A DNA stretch of 50,393 bases. It comes from Frankia sp. RB7 (GTDB lineage Bacteria; Pseudomonadota; Alphaproteobacteria; Rhizobiales; Xanthobacteraceae). This document shows, piece by piece, positions 1-7,715 of this stretch; position 1 is the stretch's first letter, and every line of letters starts with the position of its first letter. Location of the stretch: positions 1 through 50,393 of the forward strand of contig JAUEPE010000050.1 of assembly GCA_030403585.1 (NCBI GenBank), read 5' to 3'. The notes beneath the pieces are model-generated. The model worked only from the letters and a program-made list of their open reading frames with translations. It made no database searches and was not told the DNA's origin. Position numbers and translations under genes: made by a program.

Positions 1-62
1 AAACTGCTCTGCGCTACACTCTGTCGGCATCGGGGCATCCCATGAATCATCGCAAAGTCCTT

Positions 63-98
63 CTCGCAAAAGAACTTTCGCTGATTCGCGCCCCGGTG
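63..98 (+). other. possible degenerate copy of dusA 5' end (outer island junction)
   Basis: This stretch resembles the first codons of dusA at 5241-5273. Both begin CTCGCAAA, then share TCGCT and a CG(t)CGCCCC run, with about 70% of positions matching if small gaps are allowed. Read in one frame it gives S-Q-K-N-F-R-stop-F-A-P against S-Q-S-Y-R-F-S-V-A-P in DusA. A decayed copy of the dusA 5' end is expected at the far junction of an island integrated into dusA. The match is short and gapped in GC-rich DNA, so chance similarity is possible. Confidence 0.3.
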
Positions 99-114
99 CC
101 CCTCAACTCTGTGA

Positions 115-714
115 GAAATCCGGGCTAGCGATCAGGGCTTCGGCTTGAACGGCCAGTCCAACTTGACGGCACGCATATCCTCCAGCGCCCTGGTCACCTG
201 CAGCACGCTGCCCTATGAACCCTTCATCGGCACCATCGGCACCTCGCCGGAGATTGAGGCGATCTCGTCGCTGGTTCCGGACTATTACGGCGGCAACATG
301 GATCTTCCCGATGTCGGTGTCGGCGCCGTCATTTACCTGCCGGTCAACACCAAGGGGGCGCTGCTTTATCTCGGCGACTGCCATGCCGCACAAGGCGATG
401 GCGAGCTCTGCGGCGTCGCCATCGAGCATCCGACCGTGACCACGGTTCAGATCGACTTGATCAAGGGCTGGACCATTGCGTGGCCGCGGCTCGAGACGAA
501 GGAGTTCATCATGACCATTGGCTCGGCGCGGCCGATGGAGGATGCCGCCCGCATCGCCTATCGCGAGCTCTGCCGCTGGATGGCGGCCGACTACGGCTTC
601 GACGAGATCGACGCCTATATGCTGCTAACTCAGGCCGGACGCATGCGTGTCGGCAACATGGTCGATCCAAAATATACGCTCGGGGCCTCCATCAAGAAGT
701 CCTATCTCGTTTGA
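115..714 (+). pseudogene. 5'-truncated acetamidase/formamidase (FmdA/AmdA family)
   Basis: The reading frame is open from 115 and ends at TGA 712-714. It encodes roughly the C-terminal 190 residues of an acetamidase/formamidase, an enzyme that hydrolyses short-chain amides to ammonia and the carboxylate. Family landmarks are PYEPFIGTIG, the GGNMDLPDVGVGAVIYLPV block, GDCHAAQGDGELCG (metal-binding loop) and the ending in IKKSYLV. Family members are about 310 residues long, so the first ~120 are absent. The only in-frame start near the front is a TTG at 145 without a clear ribosome site, and the residues before LVTCSTLPYEP do not fit the family well. The stop lies 14 bases before the nitrilase gene, so both once belonged to one amide-degradation operon. 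I infer a non-functional remnant. Confidence 0.75.
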
Positions 715-728
715 GGACCAGCCAGGTC

Positions 729-2468
729 ATGTCGCGCATACACAAAGTCGCCGCCGTCCAGTTCGAGCCGACCATGTTCGAGAAAGAGCGCAACATTGCG
801 CGCCTTCTCGATCTCTGCGAGCAGGCGGCGGCTGCCGGCGCAAAGCTGATCGTCACGCCGGAAATGGGAACGACGGGCTATTGCTGGTTCGACCGTGCCG
901 AGGTCGCGCCTTTTGTCGAGACGATCCCGGGGCCGACCACGATCCGTTTCGCGGCGCTGGCGCGCAAGCACGCCTGTTACATCGTGGTCGGCATGCCGGA
1001 GGTCGATGAGGACGGCATCTACTTCAACACGGCTGTCCTGATCGGCCCCGACGGTGTTGTCGGTCGCCACCGCAAGACGCATCCCTATATCTCCGAGCCG
1101 AAATGGGCGGCGGCGGGCGATCTGCACAACCAGGTGTTCGAGACGCCGATCGGCCGGATCGCGCTTCTGATCTGCATGGATATCCATTTCGTCGAGACCG
1201 CACGGCTGATGGCGCTTGGGGGCGCGGACGTCATCTGCCACATCTCAAACTGGCTGGCAGAGCGGACGCCTGCGCCTTACCGGATCAGCCGCGCTTTCGA
1301 GAACGGTTGCTACGTCATCGAGAGCAATCGATGGGGGCTCGAACGCACGGTGCAATTCAGTGGCGGCAGCTGCGTGATCGCGCCGGACGGGCAGGTGACG
1401 GCCGTGCTCGACAAGGGCGATGGAGTCCTGCTGTCCGAGATCGACCTCGACGCCGCCCGCGAGCGCCGCGTGCTCGGTGAGACCGTGTTCGCGCAGCGGC
1501 GACCGGAGCTCTATCCGGAGCTGCTGACCGACACATTCAGCTGGAATCCGCGTGACTTCTTCCGCCTCTATGGCCACGAGCCTTGGCCCGCCGGCAAGAC
1601 GTCGCAGGTTAGCGTCGCGCAATTTGCGCCTGGTGACGACGCCGCTCGAAATCTGAAGGAGATCGAGGCGTACGCGCGCGCGGCAAAAGCAGAGGGGGCG
1701 GAGCTTGTCGTCTTTCCGGAGCTGGCAGTGACGGGCCTGACCGATCCCGCGAAGTCGGCGCAGCCGATACCGGGGCGGGCGACTACTAGCCTCGGCGAGC
1801 TTGCGGGGGAACTCGGCCTCTATCTCGTCTGTGGCCTCGCCGAGCGCAACGAGGATCTGGTCTACAACAGCGCTTGCCTGGTCGCGCCCGATGGAAACAT
1901 CTCCGTCTATCGCAAGACGCATCTGGCGGCCGACGAGCGAAGCTGGGCCACGGCCGGTGACGGTTGGACCGTCGTTGACACGCCGATCGGCCGCATCGGG
2001 CTGCTGATCGGTCACGACGCATCTTTCCCGGAAGCGGGCCGGGCCCTGGCGCTGCGCGGCTGCGATCTCATTGCGTGTCCCGCTGCGATCAAGGGACGCT
2101 TCAGTTCGTCGCATGCCGGCACAGAGGTGGGGCAGCCAAAGCCGATTCCGACCGGCCCGGATCAGTATCACTGGCATCATTTTCGCGTTCGCGCGGGTGA
2201 GAACAACCTGTTTTTCGCCTTCGCCAATGTCGTCGATTCCCAACGCGGCTATCCCGGGCTGAGCGGCGTGTTCGGTCCGGACACGTTCGCGTTTCCGCGG
2301 CAGGAGGCGATCGCGGCCGACGCCGCGGGCATTGCAACCGCACTGGTCGACACCACTAATATGGACAGCGTCTATCCGACAAATGTCGTGCGTCGAAAGG
2401 ATCTGGTTTCGATGCGCATGCCGCACAGCTATCGTGGATTGGTCAAGGTGGCTGCGAACAATTACTGA
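729..2468 (+). CDS. tandem two-domain carbon-nitrogen hydrolase (nitrilase superfamily)
   Basis: The product is 579 residues with two nitrilase folds in series, residues ~5-280 and ~290-575. Such enzymes hydrolyse amide or nitrile C-N bonds through a Glu-Lys-Cys triad. The first domain has the full triad: Glu45 (TPEMGTTGY), Lys116 (HRKTHPY) and Cys149 (LICMDIHF). The second keeps Glu (PELAVTGL) and Lys (YRKTHLAADE), but the Cys position reads LLIGHDASF, with Gly428, so it should be catalytically dead. The start is the ATG at 729, giving MSRIHKVAAVQFEP, which aligns with the family N-terminus; the frame stays open further upstream but that part is not nitrilase-like. Neighbours are an amidase remnant, an SDR gene and an N-carbamoyl hydrolase pseudogene, suggesting catabolism of an amide or ureide. 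The substrate cannot be told. Confidence 0.88.
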   Translation: MSRIHKVAAVQFEPTMFEKERNIARLLDLCEQAAAAGAKLIVTPEMGTTGYCWFDRAEVAPFVETIPGPTTIRFAALARKHACYIVVGMPEVDEDGIYFNTAVLIGPDGVVGRHRKTHPYISEPKWAAAGDLHNQVFETPIGRIALLICMDIHFVETARLMALGGADVICHISNWLAERTPAPYRISRAFENGCYVIESNRWGLERTVQFSGGSCVIAPDGQVTAVLDKGDGVLLSEIDLDAARERRVLGETVFAQRRPELYPELLTDTFSWNPRDFFRLYGHEPWPAGKTSQVSVAQFAPGDDAARNLKEIEAYARAAKAEGAELVVFPELAVTGLTDPAKSAQPIPGRATTSLGELAGELGLYLVCGLAERNEDLVYNSACLVAPDGNISVYRKTHLAADERSWATAGDGWTVVDTPIGRIGLLIGHDASFPEAGRALALRGCDLIACPAAIKGRFSSSHAGTEVGQPKPIPTGPDQYHWHHFRVRAGENNLFFAFANVVDSQRGYPGLSGVFGPDTFAFPRQEAIAADAAGIATALVDTTNMDSVYPTNVVRRKDLVSMRMPHSYRGLVKVAANNY

Positions 2469-2489
2469 ACCAGGAAGAGGAATCCGACC

Positions 2490-3251
2490 ATGGATCTAGG
2501 ACTGAAGGGCGCCAAGGTTCTCATCACGGGAAGCACCAAGGGGATCGGCCGCGCGATCGCCGAGACATTTGCCGCCGAAGGCGCTGATGTCGGCGTTTGC
2601 TCGCGCAATCTGGCCGAAGTCGAGAGCACGACCGCCGCGCTCAAGGCCAAGGGCATCGCGGCCTATGGCGGCGCGGTCGACGTCTCCGATGCGGCAGCAC
2701 TGAAGGCTTGGGTCGGCGATATGGCGGCCAAGCTCGGCGGCATCGATGTCGTCGTCGCCAATGTCAGCGCGCTTGCCATCGGGCAGGACGACGAAAGCTG
2801 GGACAAGGAGTTTTCGACCGACATGATGGGTACGGTTCGGCTGGTGAATGCGGCCATGCCCTATCTGGAGAAGAGTGCCGCCGGCGCGATCGTCACCATT
2901 TCCAGCGTCTCAGGGCGCGAGGTCGATTTCGCCGCGGGTCCCTACGGCACCTTCAAAGCGGCGATCATCCACTATACGCAGGGACTAGCCAATCAGCTCG
3001 CAGGGAAGGGTATTCGCGCGAACTCGGTCTCGCCGGGCAATACCTATTTCGATGGCGGGGTCTGGAACACGATCAAGGACAACAATCCCGAACTCTACAA
3101 GACTGCGTTAGCCCTCAACCCGATGGGGCGGATGGGAACACCGCAGGAAATGGCCAATGCCGTGGTGTTTCTCGCCAGCCGCGCGGCCAGCTTCATCACG
3201 GGCACAAATCTTGTCGTCGACGGCGCACTCACGCGTGGGGTGCAGTTGTAG
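2490..3251 (+). CDS. short-chain dehydrogenase/reductase (SDR, FabG-like)
   Basis: This 253-residue protein is a classical SDR oxidoreductase using NAD(P)H. The nucleotide-binding motif TGSTKGIG is at residues 13-20, catalytic Ser at 139/141 (ISSVSG), and Tyr152 and Lys156 form YxxxK. The usual NNAG motif is replaced by ANVS. A C-terminal FITGTNLVVDGALTRG block is normal for FabG-like SDRs. A purine-rich ribosome site (GGAAGAGGAA) precedes the ATG, 21 bases after the nitrilase stop, so the two are probably cotranscribed. The substrate is unknown; a hydroxy-acid or aldehyde product of the neighbouring hydrolases is only a guess. Confidence 0.9.
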   Translation: MDLGLKGAKVLITGSTKGIGRAIAETFAAEGADVGVCSRNLAEVESTTAALKAKGIAAYGGAVDVSDAAALKAWVGDMAAKLGGIDVVVANVSALAIGQDDESWDKEFSTDMMGTVRLVNAAMPYLEKSAAGAIVTISSVSGREVDFAAGPYGTFKAAIIHYTQGLANQLAGKGIRANSVSPGNTYFDGGVWNTIKDNNPELYKTALALNPMGRMGTPQEMANAVVFLASRAASFITGTNLVVDGALTRGVQL

Positions 3252-3598
3252 GAAAACGTATCGGCGTTCGCCTCGCGTTGGCCCTCGCTAGCGTCCGAGA
3301 TGCGCATTTCGGCCAACGGAGAGCAAGCTTTCTTTTAAGCGCACGGGTCCTGTTCTCCCATCAGCGGCAGTTGTTGATAGGGTCGATCGTATGTGCGCTG
3401 CTACGCATGGGGTAGCGCAAGCTTGTCAATTCGTCGGCCCATCCCCGCGAATCGCGAACGTCGTCGCCTTCAGCTTGGTCATGCCGAACTTGTCGAACAG
3501 CTTGACCGAGTTCATCGCCCAGGTCGAGGCCGGACACTGGCTGCCGCGCGATCCGCGCGCGCTGCCGGGCCAGATCATGCGCACGAAGTAGGGGATCG
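3252..3598. other. intergenic stretch with a possible gene remnant
   Basis: This 347-base gap holds no complete gene. On the minus strand, 3590 to 3426 reads as an open, GC3-rich C-terminal-looking peptide (…STWAMNSVKLFDKFGMTKLK…, stop TGA at 3428-3426) without a start. The plus strand is also open over 3391-3591 with similar codon bias, so coding direction cannot be settled. I do not recognise either product. It may be the tail of a gene lost in the decay that affected the neighbouring acetamidase and amidohydrolase. Confidence 0.25.
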
Positions 3599-4878
3599 AT
3601 GACGCCCCGACCCCTGATCGACGCCGATCGGCTCTGGACCCGTTTGATGGCGCTTGCCGAGATCGGGGCGACGCCTGCGGGTGGGGTCAACCGTCAGGCG
3701 CTGAGTGACGGCGAGATTGCGGCCTGGCGCCGCGTCATCGGCTGGGACAAGAAGCAGGTTTGACGCCGTCAACAGATGCCGCGGGAAACCTGTTTCTGAC
3801 GCTGGCCGGGCGCGACCGTGCCGCGCCGCCGCTTCTGATCGGCAGTCATCTCGATAGCCAGCCCACTGGCGGAAAATTCGACGGTGCAGCCGGCGTGATG
3901 GCGGCGCTCGAGGCGGTGGTCTCGTTGGCTGAACAAGGCGACGCGCCGGCGCGTGACGTCGTCGTTGTTGCCTGGATGAACGAGGAAGGCTCGCGCTTCG
4001 CTCCGGGCATGATGGGTTCGGAGGCCTTTACTGGCGAGCGCGATATGGCCGCGATCCGCGCCGCGCGCGATGCAGATGGCGTCAGCGTCGGCGAGGCGCT
4101 CGATCGTATGCATCAGGCGTTTCCCGATTTGCCGCGCGGGCCGCTCGGCTTCGCCGTCGGGAGCTATCTCGAGCTGCACATCGAGCAGGGACCACTGCTG
4201 GAGGCGGCCGCCTGCACGATCGGCGTGGTGACCGGCATCCAGGGCAAGAAGACCTTTCAGGTCGTGGTCGAGGGCGCGGAAGGACACGCAGGTACGCTCG
4301 CGCAGCAGGAGAGGCGAGATGCACTCGCGGCCTTTGCGCGCATGGCAGCAGCGCTTCACGGTGAGATCGGCACCATCGATGCCGACATCAAGTTCGCTAT
4401 CGGCCGTGTTGCGGTCGTGCCGAACGCGCCTTCGGTGGTGCCGTCGCGCGTCAGCTTCAGCATCGATCTGCGCCATCCCGACAACGCGGTGCTCGATGCG
4501 GCGGGCGCCCGGATCACGGCTCTTTGCCGCGAGTGCGCGCCACCTTGCACGGTTATGGTGAATTCGCTCGTCGACGCCCCGTCGAACGCTTTCGATCCGC
4601 GCCTGCGGACGAGCATCTCAGAGGCGTCGCGTCAGCAAGGGCATGCCACGATGGCCATCCTCTCGGCCGTCGGCCACGACGCCCGCCATCTCGCCAAGAT
4701 CTGTCCGGCCGCGATGATCTTCATCCCTTGCCGCGATGGCGTGAGCCATGTCGAGCACGAATGGGCCGAGCCGAGCCACGTTGCGGCCGGGGCGTCCGTG
4801 CTTGCACAGGTTTTGCGTGACCTTGCATTCGCGGCATCGACTTGCGGTGACGACATGTCCAGTATCAGTGGATTGTGA
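3599..4878 (+). pseudogene. frameshifted Zn-dependent amidohydrolase (M20; N-carbamoyl-amino-acid/allantoate hydrolase type)
   Basis: An ATG at 3599 with a good AGGGG ribosome site opens a frame whose 54 residues (IDADRLWTRLMALAEIGATP, then GGVNR) are the family N-terminus, but it stops at TGA 3761-3763. The family sequence resumes at once one frame over from about 3754 (AGLTPSTDAAGN) and runs to 4878. That part has the dinuclear-metal motifs SHLDSQPTGGKFDGAAG, MNEEGSRF, LHIEQGPLLE and EGHAGT. The two pieces together give about 426 residues, close to the expected ~410, so one base has been lost in ACAAGAAGC near 3747-3755. Homologues hydrolyse N-carbamoyl-amino acids, ureidopropionate or allantoate. 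A sequencing error cannot be excluded; a TTG at 3760 could start only a truncated protein. Confidence 0.82.
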
Positions 4879-5173
4879 CGCTCTCCTTGCGAACGCGCAT
4901 GTCATCGTCGTGCAAGTCAATCAGATCGCCAAACGTGCGAACGTTCCGGACCACCCGTGGCTTCGACGATCCATTACGGTCAATGTTGCGCTCCATTTCG
5001 AGCGCCCATTCTTCGCCATCCTTGCGTCTCCGGAACGTCTCGGCCACATAACGGGTCTTGCGGCGGACTTGGATACGCCAGTTTCCAGATGCCAGTTGAG
5101 TGAAGGGCGCCACGCGAGTGCACTCCGGCTTTCGTGTGCACCGAGAGGTCAAAACGGGTACAAACGTTTGCAA
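4865..5173 (-). pseudogene. tyrosine integrase remnant (N-terminal fragment)
   Basis: The minus-strand frame contains ASGNWRIQVRRK, then RYVAETFRRRKDGEEWALEM and TFGDLIDLHDDDM. This is the N-terminal arm-binding/AP2-like segment of phage-type site-specific recombinases, normally about 350-400 residues. Only about 80 residues remain: the sequence loses family character after DDDM and stops at 4865, overlapping the end of the amidohydrolase pseudogene. The core-binding and catalytic domains (R…HxxR…Y) are absent. The fragment's 5' end faces dusA about 60 bases away. An integrase family that targets the dusA 5' end is known, and this fragment fits being the leftover of one. Remaining bases up to 5235 hold nothing else I recognise. 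Confidence 0.75.
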
Positions 5174-5235
5174 TTTCGTCTAGTTTGGAGTGCATAGGTT
5201 CGTGCTTCATCCCATAGAGAGTTTAGGATAAATCA

Positions 5236-6228
5236 TTGGACTCGCAAAGCTATCGCTTTTCCGTCGCCCCCATGATGGACTGGACCGACCGGCACTGCCG
5301 GGTCTTCCACCGTCATCTGACACGGCGAGGGTTGCTCTATACGGAGATGCTGACGACCGGCGCCATCATTCATGGCGACCGGGAGCGGCTGCTCGGCTTC
5401 GACGCGACCGAGCATCCGGTGGCGCTGCAGCTTGGCGGCTCGAATCCGCGCGACCTCGCTGAAGCCGCGCGGATCGGCGAGGGTTTTGGTTATGACGAGA
5501 TCAATCTCAATGTCGGCTGTCCGTCCGATCGCGTGAAGGACGGACGCTTCGGCGCCTGTCTGATGGCGGAGCCGGAGCTCGTCGCGCGATGTGTCGCGGC
5601 GATGAAGCGCGCAGTCTCCATTCCCGTCACGGTGAAATGCCGCATTGGCATCGATGACCAGGATCCCGAAGTCGCGCTCGATACGTTGGCGCACGCGCTG
5701 GTCGCTGCAGGCTGCGACGCGCTGATCGTGCACGCCCGGAAGGCCTGGCTGAACGGCCTGTCGCCCAAGGAGAACCGCGACATCCCGCCGCTCGACTATG
5801 ACCGCGTCTATCGGCTCAAGCGCGCGATGCCGGATGTGCCTGTCATCATCAATGGCGGCGTTCCGGGCATTGAGGAGGCGAAAGCGCATCTTGCGCATGT
5901 CGACGGCGTGATGCTCGGCCGTGCCGCCTATCAGGAGCCGTGGCGGCTGCTCTCGGTCGATCCCGACCTGTTCGGCGAGACGGCGCCGCATGCGACCATG
6001 CAGGACGCGTTCGAGGCGATGATGCCCTATATCGCGGCGCAGCTCGCGCGCGGCACGCGGCTGCATGCCATCACGCGCCACTTCGTCGGTGCGTTCCACG
6101 CCGTACCCGGCGCGCGTGCCTTCCGCCGCCATCTGGCCGAGCACGGTGTCAAGCCGGGCGCCGGCGTCGACGTCTTGCGTGATGCGATCGCGCGTGTTGC
6201 TGCGCGCGCGCCGGCGGAGGCTGCCTAG
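5236..6228 (+). CDS. dusA: tRNA-dihydrouridine(20/20a) synthase DusA
   Basis: DusA is an FMN-dependent enzyme that reduces uridines in the D-loop of tRNA. This 330-residue protein has the DusA signature VAPMMDWTDRHCR near the N-terminus, the catalytic-cysteine segment NLNVGCPSDRV, VKCRIGIDD, the HARKAWLNGLSPKENR tRNA/FMN-binding block, and INGG…GVMLGRAAYQEPW. Length is normal. The start is TTG at 5236, with AGGA seven bases upstream; no better in-frame start lies before the conserved region. The region just upstream carries an integrase remnant, so promoter and start may come from an integrated element. It is convergent with the following porin-like gene across a terminator. Confidence 0.93.
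   Translation: MDSQSYRFSVAPMMDWTDRHCRVFHRHLTRRGLLYTEMLTTGAIIHGDRERLLGFDATEHPVALQLGGSNPRDLAEAARIGEGFGYDEINLNVGCPSDRVKDGRFGACLMAEPELVARCVAAMKRAVSIPVTVKCRIGIDDQDPEVALDTLAHALVAAGCDALIVHARKAWLNGLSPKENRDIPPLDYDRVYRLKRAMPDVPVIINGGVPGIEEAKAHLAHVDGVMLGRAAYQEPWRLLSVDPDLFGETAPHATMQDAFEAMMPYIAAQLARGTRLHAITRHFVGAFHAVPGARAFRRHLAEHGVKPGAGVDVLRDAIARVAARAPAEAA
5241..5290 (+). other. presumed attachment site at 5' end of dusA
   Basis: The start of dusA, coding for YRFSVAPMMDWTD, is the conserved segment used as attachment site by dusA-specific integrases. An integrase fragment lies just upstream on the minus strand. Such an insertion would supply a new start to dusA, which fits its unusual TTG codon. The exact core cannot be placed without an empty-site genome. 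Confidence 0.5.
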
Positions 6229-6237
6229 CCACGAGAA

Positions 6238-6268
6238 AGAGCCGGATCGTAGAATCCGGCTCTCTCTC
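6238..6268. terminator. bidirectional rho-independent terminator
   Basis: Perfect 10-bp stem AGAGCCGGAT / ATCCGGCTCT (6238-6247 and 6254-6263) with a 6-base loop, between the convergent genes dusA and the outer-membrane protein. The downstream tract is CT-rich rather than pure T. Confidence 0.75.
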
Positions 6269-6278
6269 TTGATCACGC

Positions 6279-6944
6279 TCAGCGGAACAGGTCGAAATGG
6301 TAGTTCACGCCGACGCGGAAGCTGTGAAATTTCGCGGCGTTCCAGTCCGGCAGGTCGTTGTGCTTGAACTCGGTGTAGAGATACTCGGCCTTGGCCGACC
6401 ATTTCGGCAGGAACGCCCATTCCACGCCGCCACCCGCGTTCCAGCCCATCTTCATCTTATTGATCGGGCCGTCCTTCAATTCGCCGGTGGCAAGACCTGC
6501 GGTCCCGAAGAACAGCAGCCGTGAATCCATCGTCGCGATGCCGGCGCGGGCGCGGCCGGTCATGTACCAGGGCAGGCTGACCGCGGCACTGCCGATCGCG
6601 TCGCGGTTCTTGATGTCTCCGCCTTCGAAATCGTTCTCGATGCCGACCACGAACATCGGCGAGAGCTGGTAATTGTAGCCGATCTGCACGCCGCCGAACG
6701 CGCCCTTGACCTTGCCGCCGCTCACCCCGACGAGATTGTTGAAGGCGTTGTCGCCGCTCTCGGCGTAGCCGGCGTTGAGACCGGCATAGAGACCGGTCCA
6801 GGAATAGACAGGCTGCGGCGCCGTGTAGGCCGGTGCGGCATAACGCGGCGACAGATCTGCCGCGCTGGCGCCGCTCGCGACGAATGCCGCGGCAAAGGGC
6901 AGGGTGCGCATCGTGCGACGTAAGGCGGCTCTGGCAGTCATCAC
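6279..6944 (-). CDS. outer-membrane beta-barrel protein (Omp25/RopB-like porin family)
   Basis: A signal peptide (…LPFAAAFVASGASAADLSP) is followed by the typical rhizobial P/Y-rich linker, then YSWTGLYAGLNAGYAESG, the first strand of an eight-stranded barrel. Later blocks GVQIGYNYQLSPMFVVGIEND, SWLP-like TGRARAGIA, LFFGTAGLATG, GGGVEWAF, KAEYLYTEF and the C-terminal FRVGVNYHF repeat the barrel pattern. About 220 residues, the usual size. I choose GTG at 6944 because GGGAG lies seven bases upstream; the ATG at 6941 is equally possible. These proteins are abundant envelope components; a specific solute cannot be assigned. A palindrome lies in its promoter about 80 bases upstream. Confidence 0.88.
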   Translation of the reverse strand: MMTARAALRRTMRTLPFAAAFVASGASAADLSPRYAAPAYTAPQPVYSWTGLYAGLNAGYAESGDNAFNNLVGVSGGKVKGAFGGVQIGYNYQLSPMFVVGIENDFEGGDIKNRDAIGSAAVSLPWYMTGRARAGIATMDSRLLFFGTAGLATGELKDGPINKMKMGWNAGGGVEWAFLPKWSAKAEYLYTEFKHNDLPDWNAAKFHSFRVGVNYHFDLFR

Positions 6945-7018
6945 TTTCAATCTCCCACTCGGCCGCCTCCGTCACGCGAGAAGCGGCGCTCGTCCAACCC
7001 CGATCCGGGAATGCTTCT

Positions 7019-7046
7019 CTTATAAACCGACTGGACGGTTTGTAAA
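7019..7046 (-). promoter_or_regulatory. promoter with embedded palindrome (possible TetR-type operator)
   Basis: Reading the minus strand, TTTACA (7046-7041) and TATAAG (7024-7019) make -35/-10 elements with a 16-base spacer, pointing at the outer-membrane protein gene. Between them lies the dyad AAACCG-ACTGGA-CGGTTT (7024-7041), extended by outer matching bases. Its size and position inside the spacer suit a repressor, and the sequence resembles TetR-family operators. No regulator gene is adjacent. Confidence 0.5.
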
Positions 7047-7132
7047 TGGCAGAAATGCCACAGCCGTGATCGTTCGGTGGGACGGATGACTGGTCTGTCG
7101 AAATGACCGTGCGCGGATGGAGAGCGCCGCCC

Positions 7133-7687
7133 TTAATCAACCGCCGTGCGCGAGCGGCGGTGGCCGCTCTGGAGATCGGGATAGCCGGTGAGCATCAGCG
7201 TGTCGGACCGCACGCCCCAGCTCTCCAGGCGATCGAGGAAGCTCATGCCGAGCAGGTTGGTTTTCATCTGCCCGCGCTGGACGACGAGGGCCGGCACCGA
7301 TTTCTCGACGAGATGGCCGACGGCGAGCCGGTCGATCGTGAGCCGCGCCGCCTTGGTGTGGCCGCCGGCGGTATCGAGGTCGACGTCATATTCGAGCATA
7401 TCGAGCGGGAGCCCGATCGCCTTGGCGGTTTCCCAGGTCAGCACCACGGAGGTGGCGCCGGTATCGATCACCATGGGCGCGGCGACGCCGTTGATCTTGG
7501 CGCGCAGCGCGAATTCGCCGCCCTGGCCGCGCTGGATCTGCACGGCGGGGGCGGGCGTTGCCGTCTGCGCGCGAAAAATGTGCGAGACCTTGTGGCTCGC
7601 GCGCGCGATCTGGTCGGGATCGCCATAGGCGACCACGGCGCCCGCGGTGCCGGCGAGCGTGATGAGAACGAGCAGGAAGCGGATCAT
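7133..7687 (-). CDS. retropepsin-like aspartic protease, clan AA (TIGR02281 type)
   Basis: 184 residues with an N-terminal hydrophobic segment (residues 2-20), so it is membrane-anchored or exported. It then has one retropepsin-like domain with the catalytic motif IDTGATS at 74-80 (Asp75) and the later hydrophobic-hydrophobic-Gly motif NLLGMSFLDRL. Such single-domain proteases act as dimers; the family is widespread in alphaproteobacteria and its substrates are unknown. It lies 28 bases downstream of the DUF1289 gene and probably shares its transcript with the histidine kinase. Confidence 0.85.
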   Translation of the reverse strand: MIRFLLVLITLAGTAGAVVAYGDPDQIARASHKVSHIFRAQTATPAPAVQIQRGQGGEFALRAKINGVAAPMVIDTGATSVVLTWETAKAIGLPLDMLEYDVDLDTAGGHTKAARLTIDRLAVGHLVEKSVPALVVQRGQMKTNLLGMSFLDRLESWGVRSDTLMLTGYPDLQSGHRRSRTAVD

Positions 7688-7715
7688 CGCACGCCTCCGA
7701 CGGTACGCAGACCAG

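Noticed and set aside
1245..2426. Long minus-strand frame of 393 residues opposite the nitrilase gene
   Set aside because: Arg/Asp/Gly-rich antisense shadow of a GC3-biased gene, with no family motif; the plus strand has clear nitrilase motifs.
3760..4878. Amidohydrolase as an intact gene starting at TTG 3760
   Set aside because: It would lack the conserved N-terminus, which is encoded just upstream in another frame with a proper start, so a frameshift is the better reading.
5233..6420. 395-residue minus-strand frame opposite dusA
   Set aside because: Antisense shadow; it crosses the terminator and has no recognisable domain.
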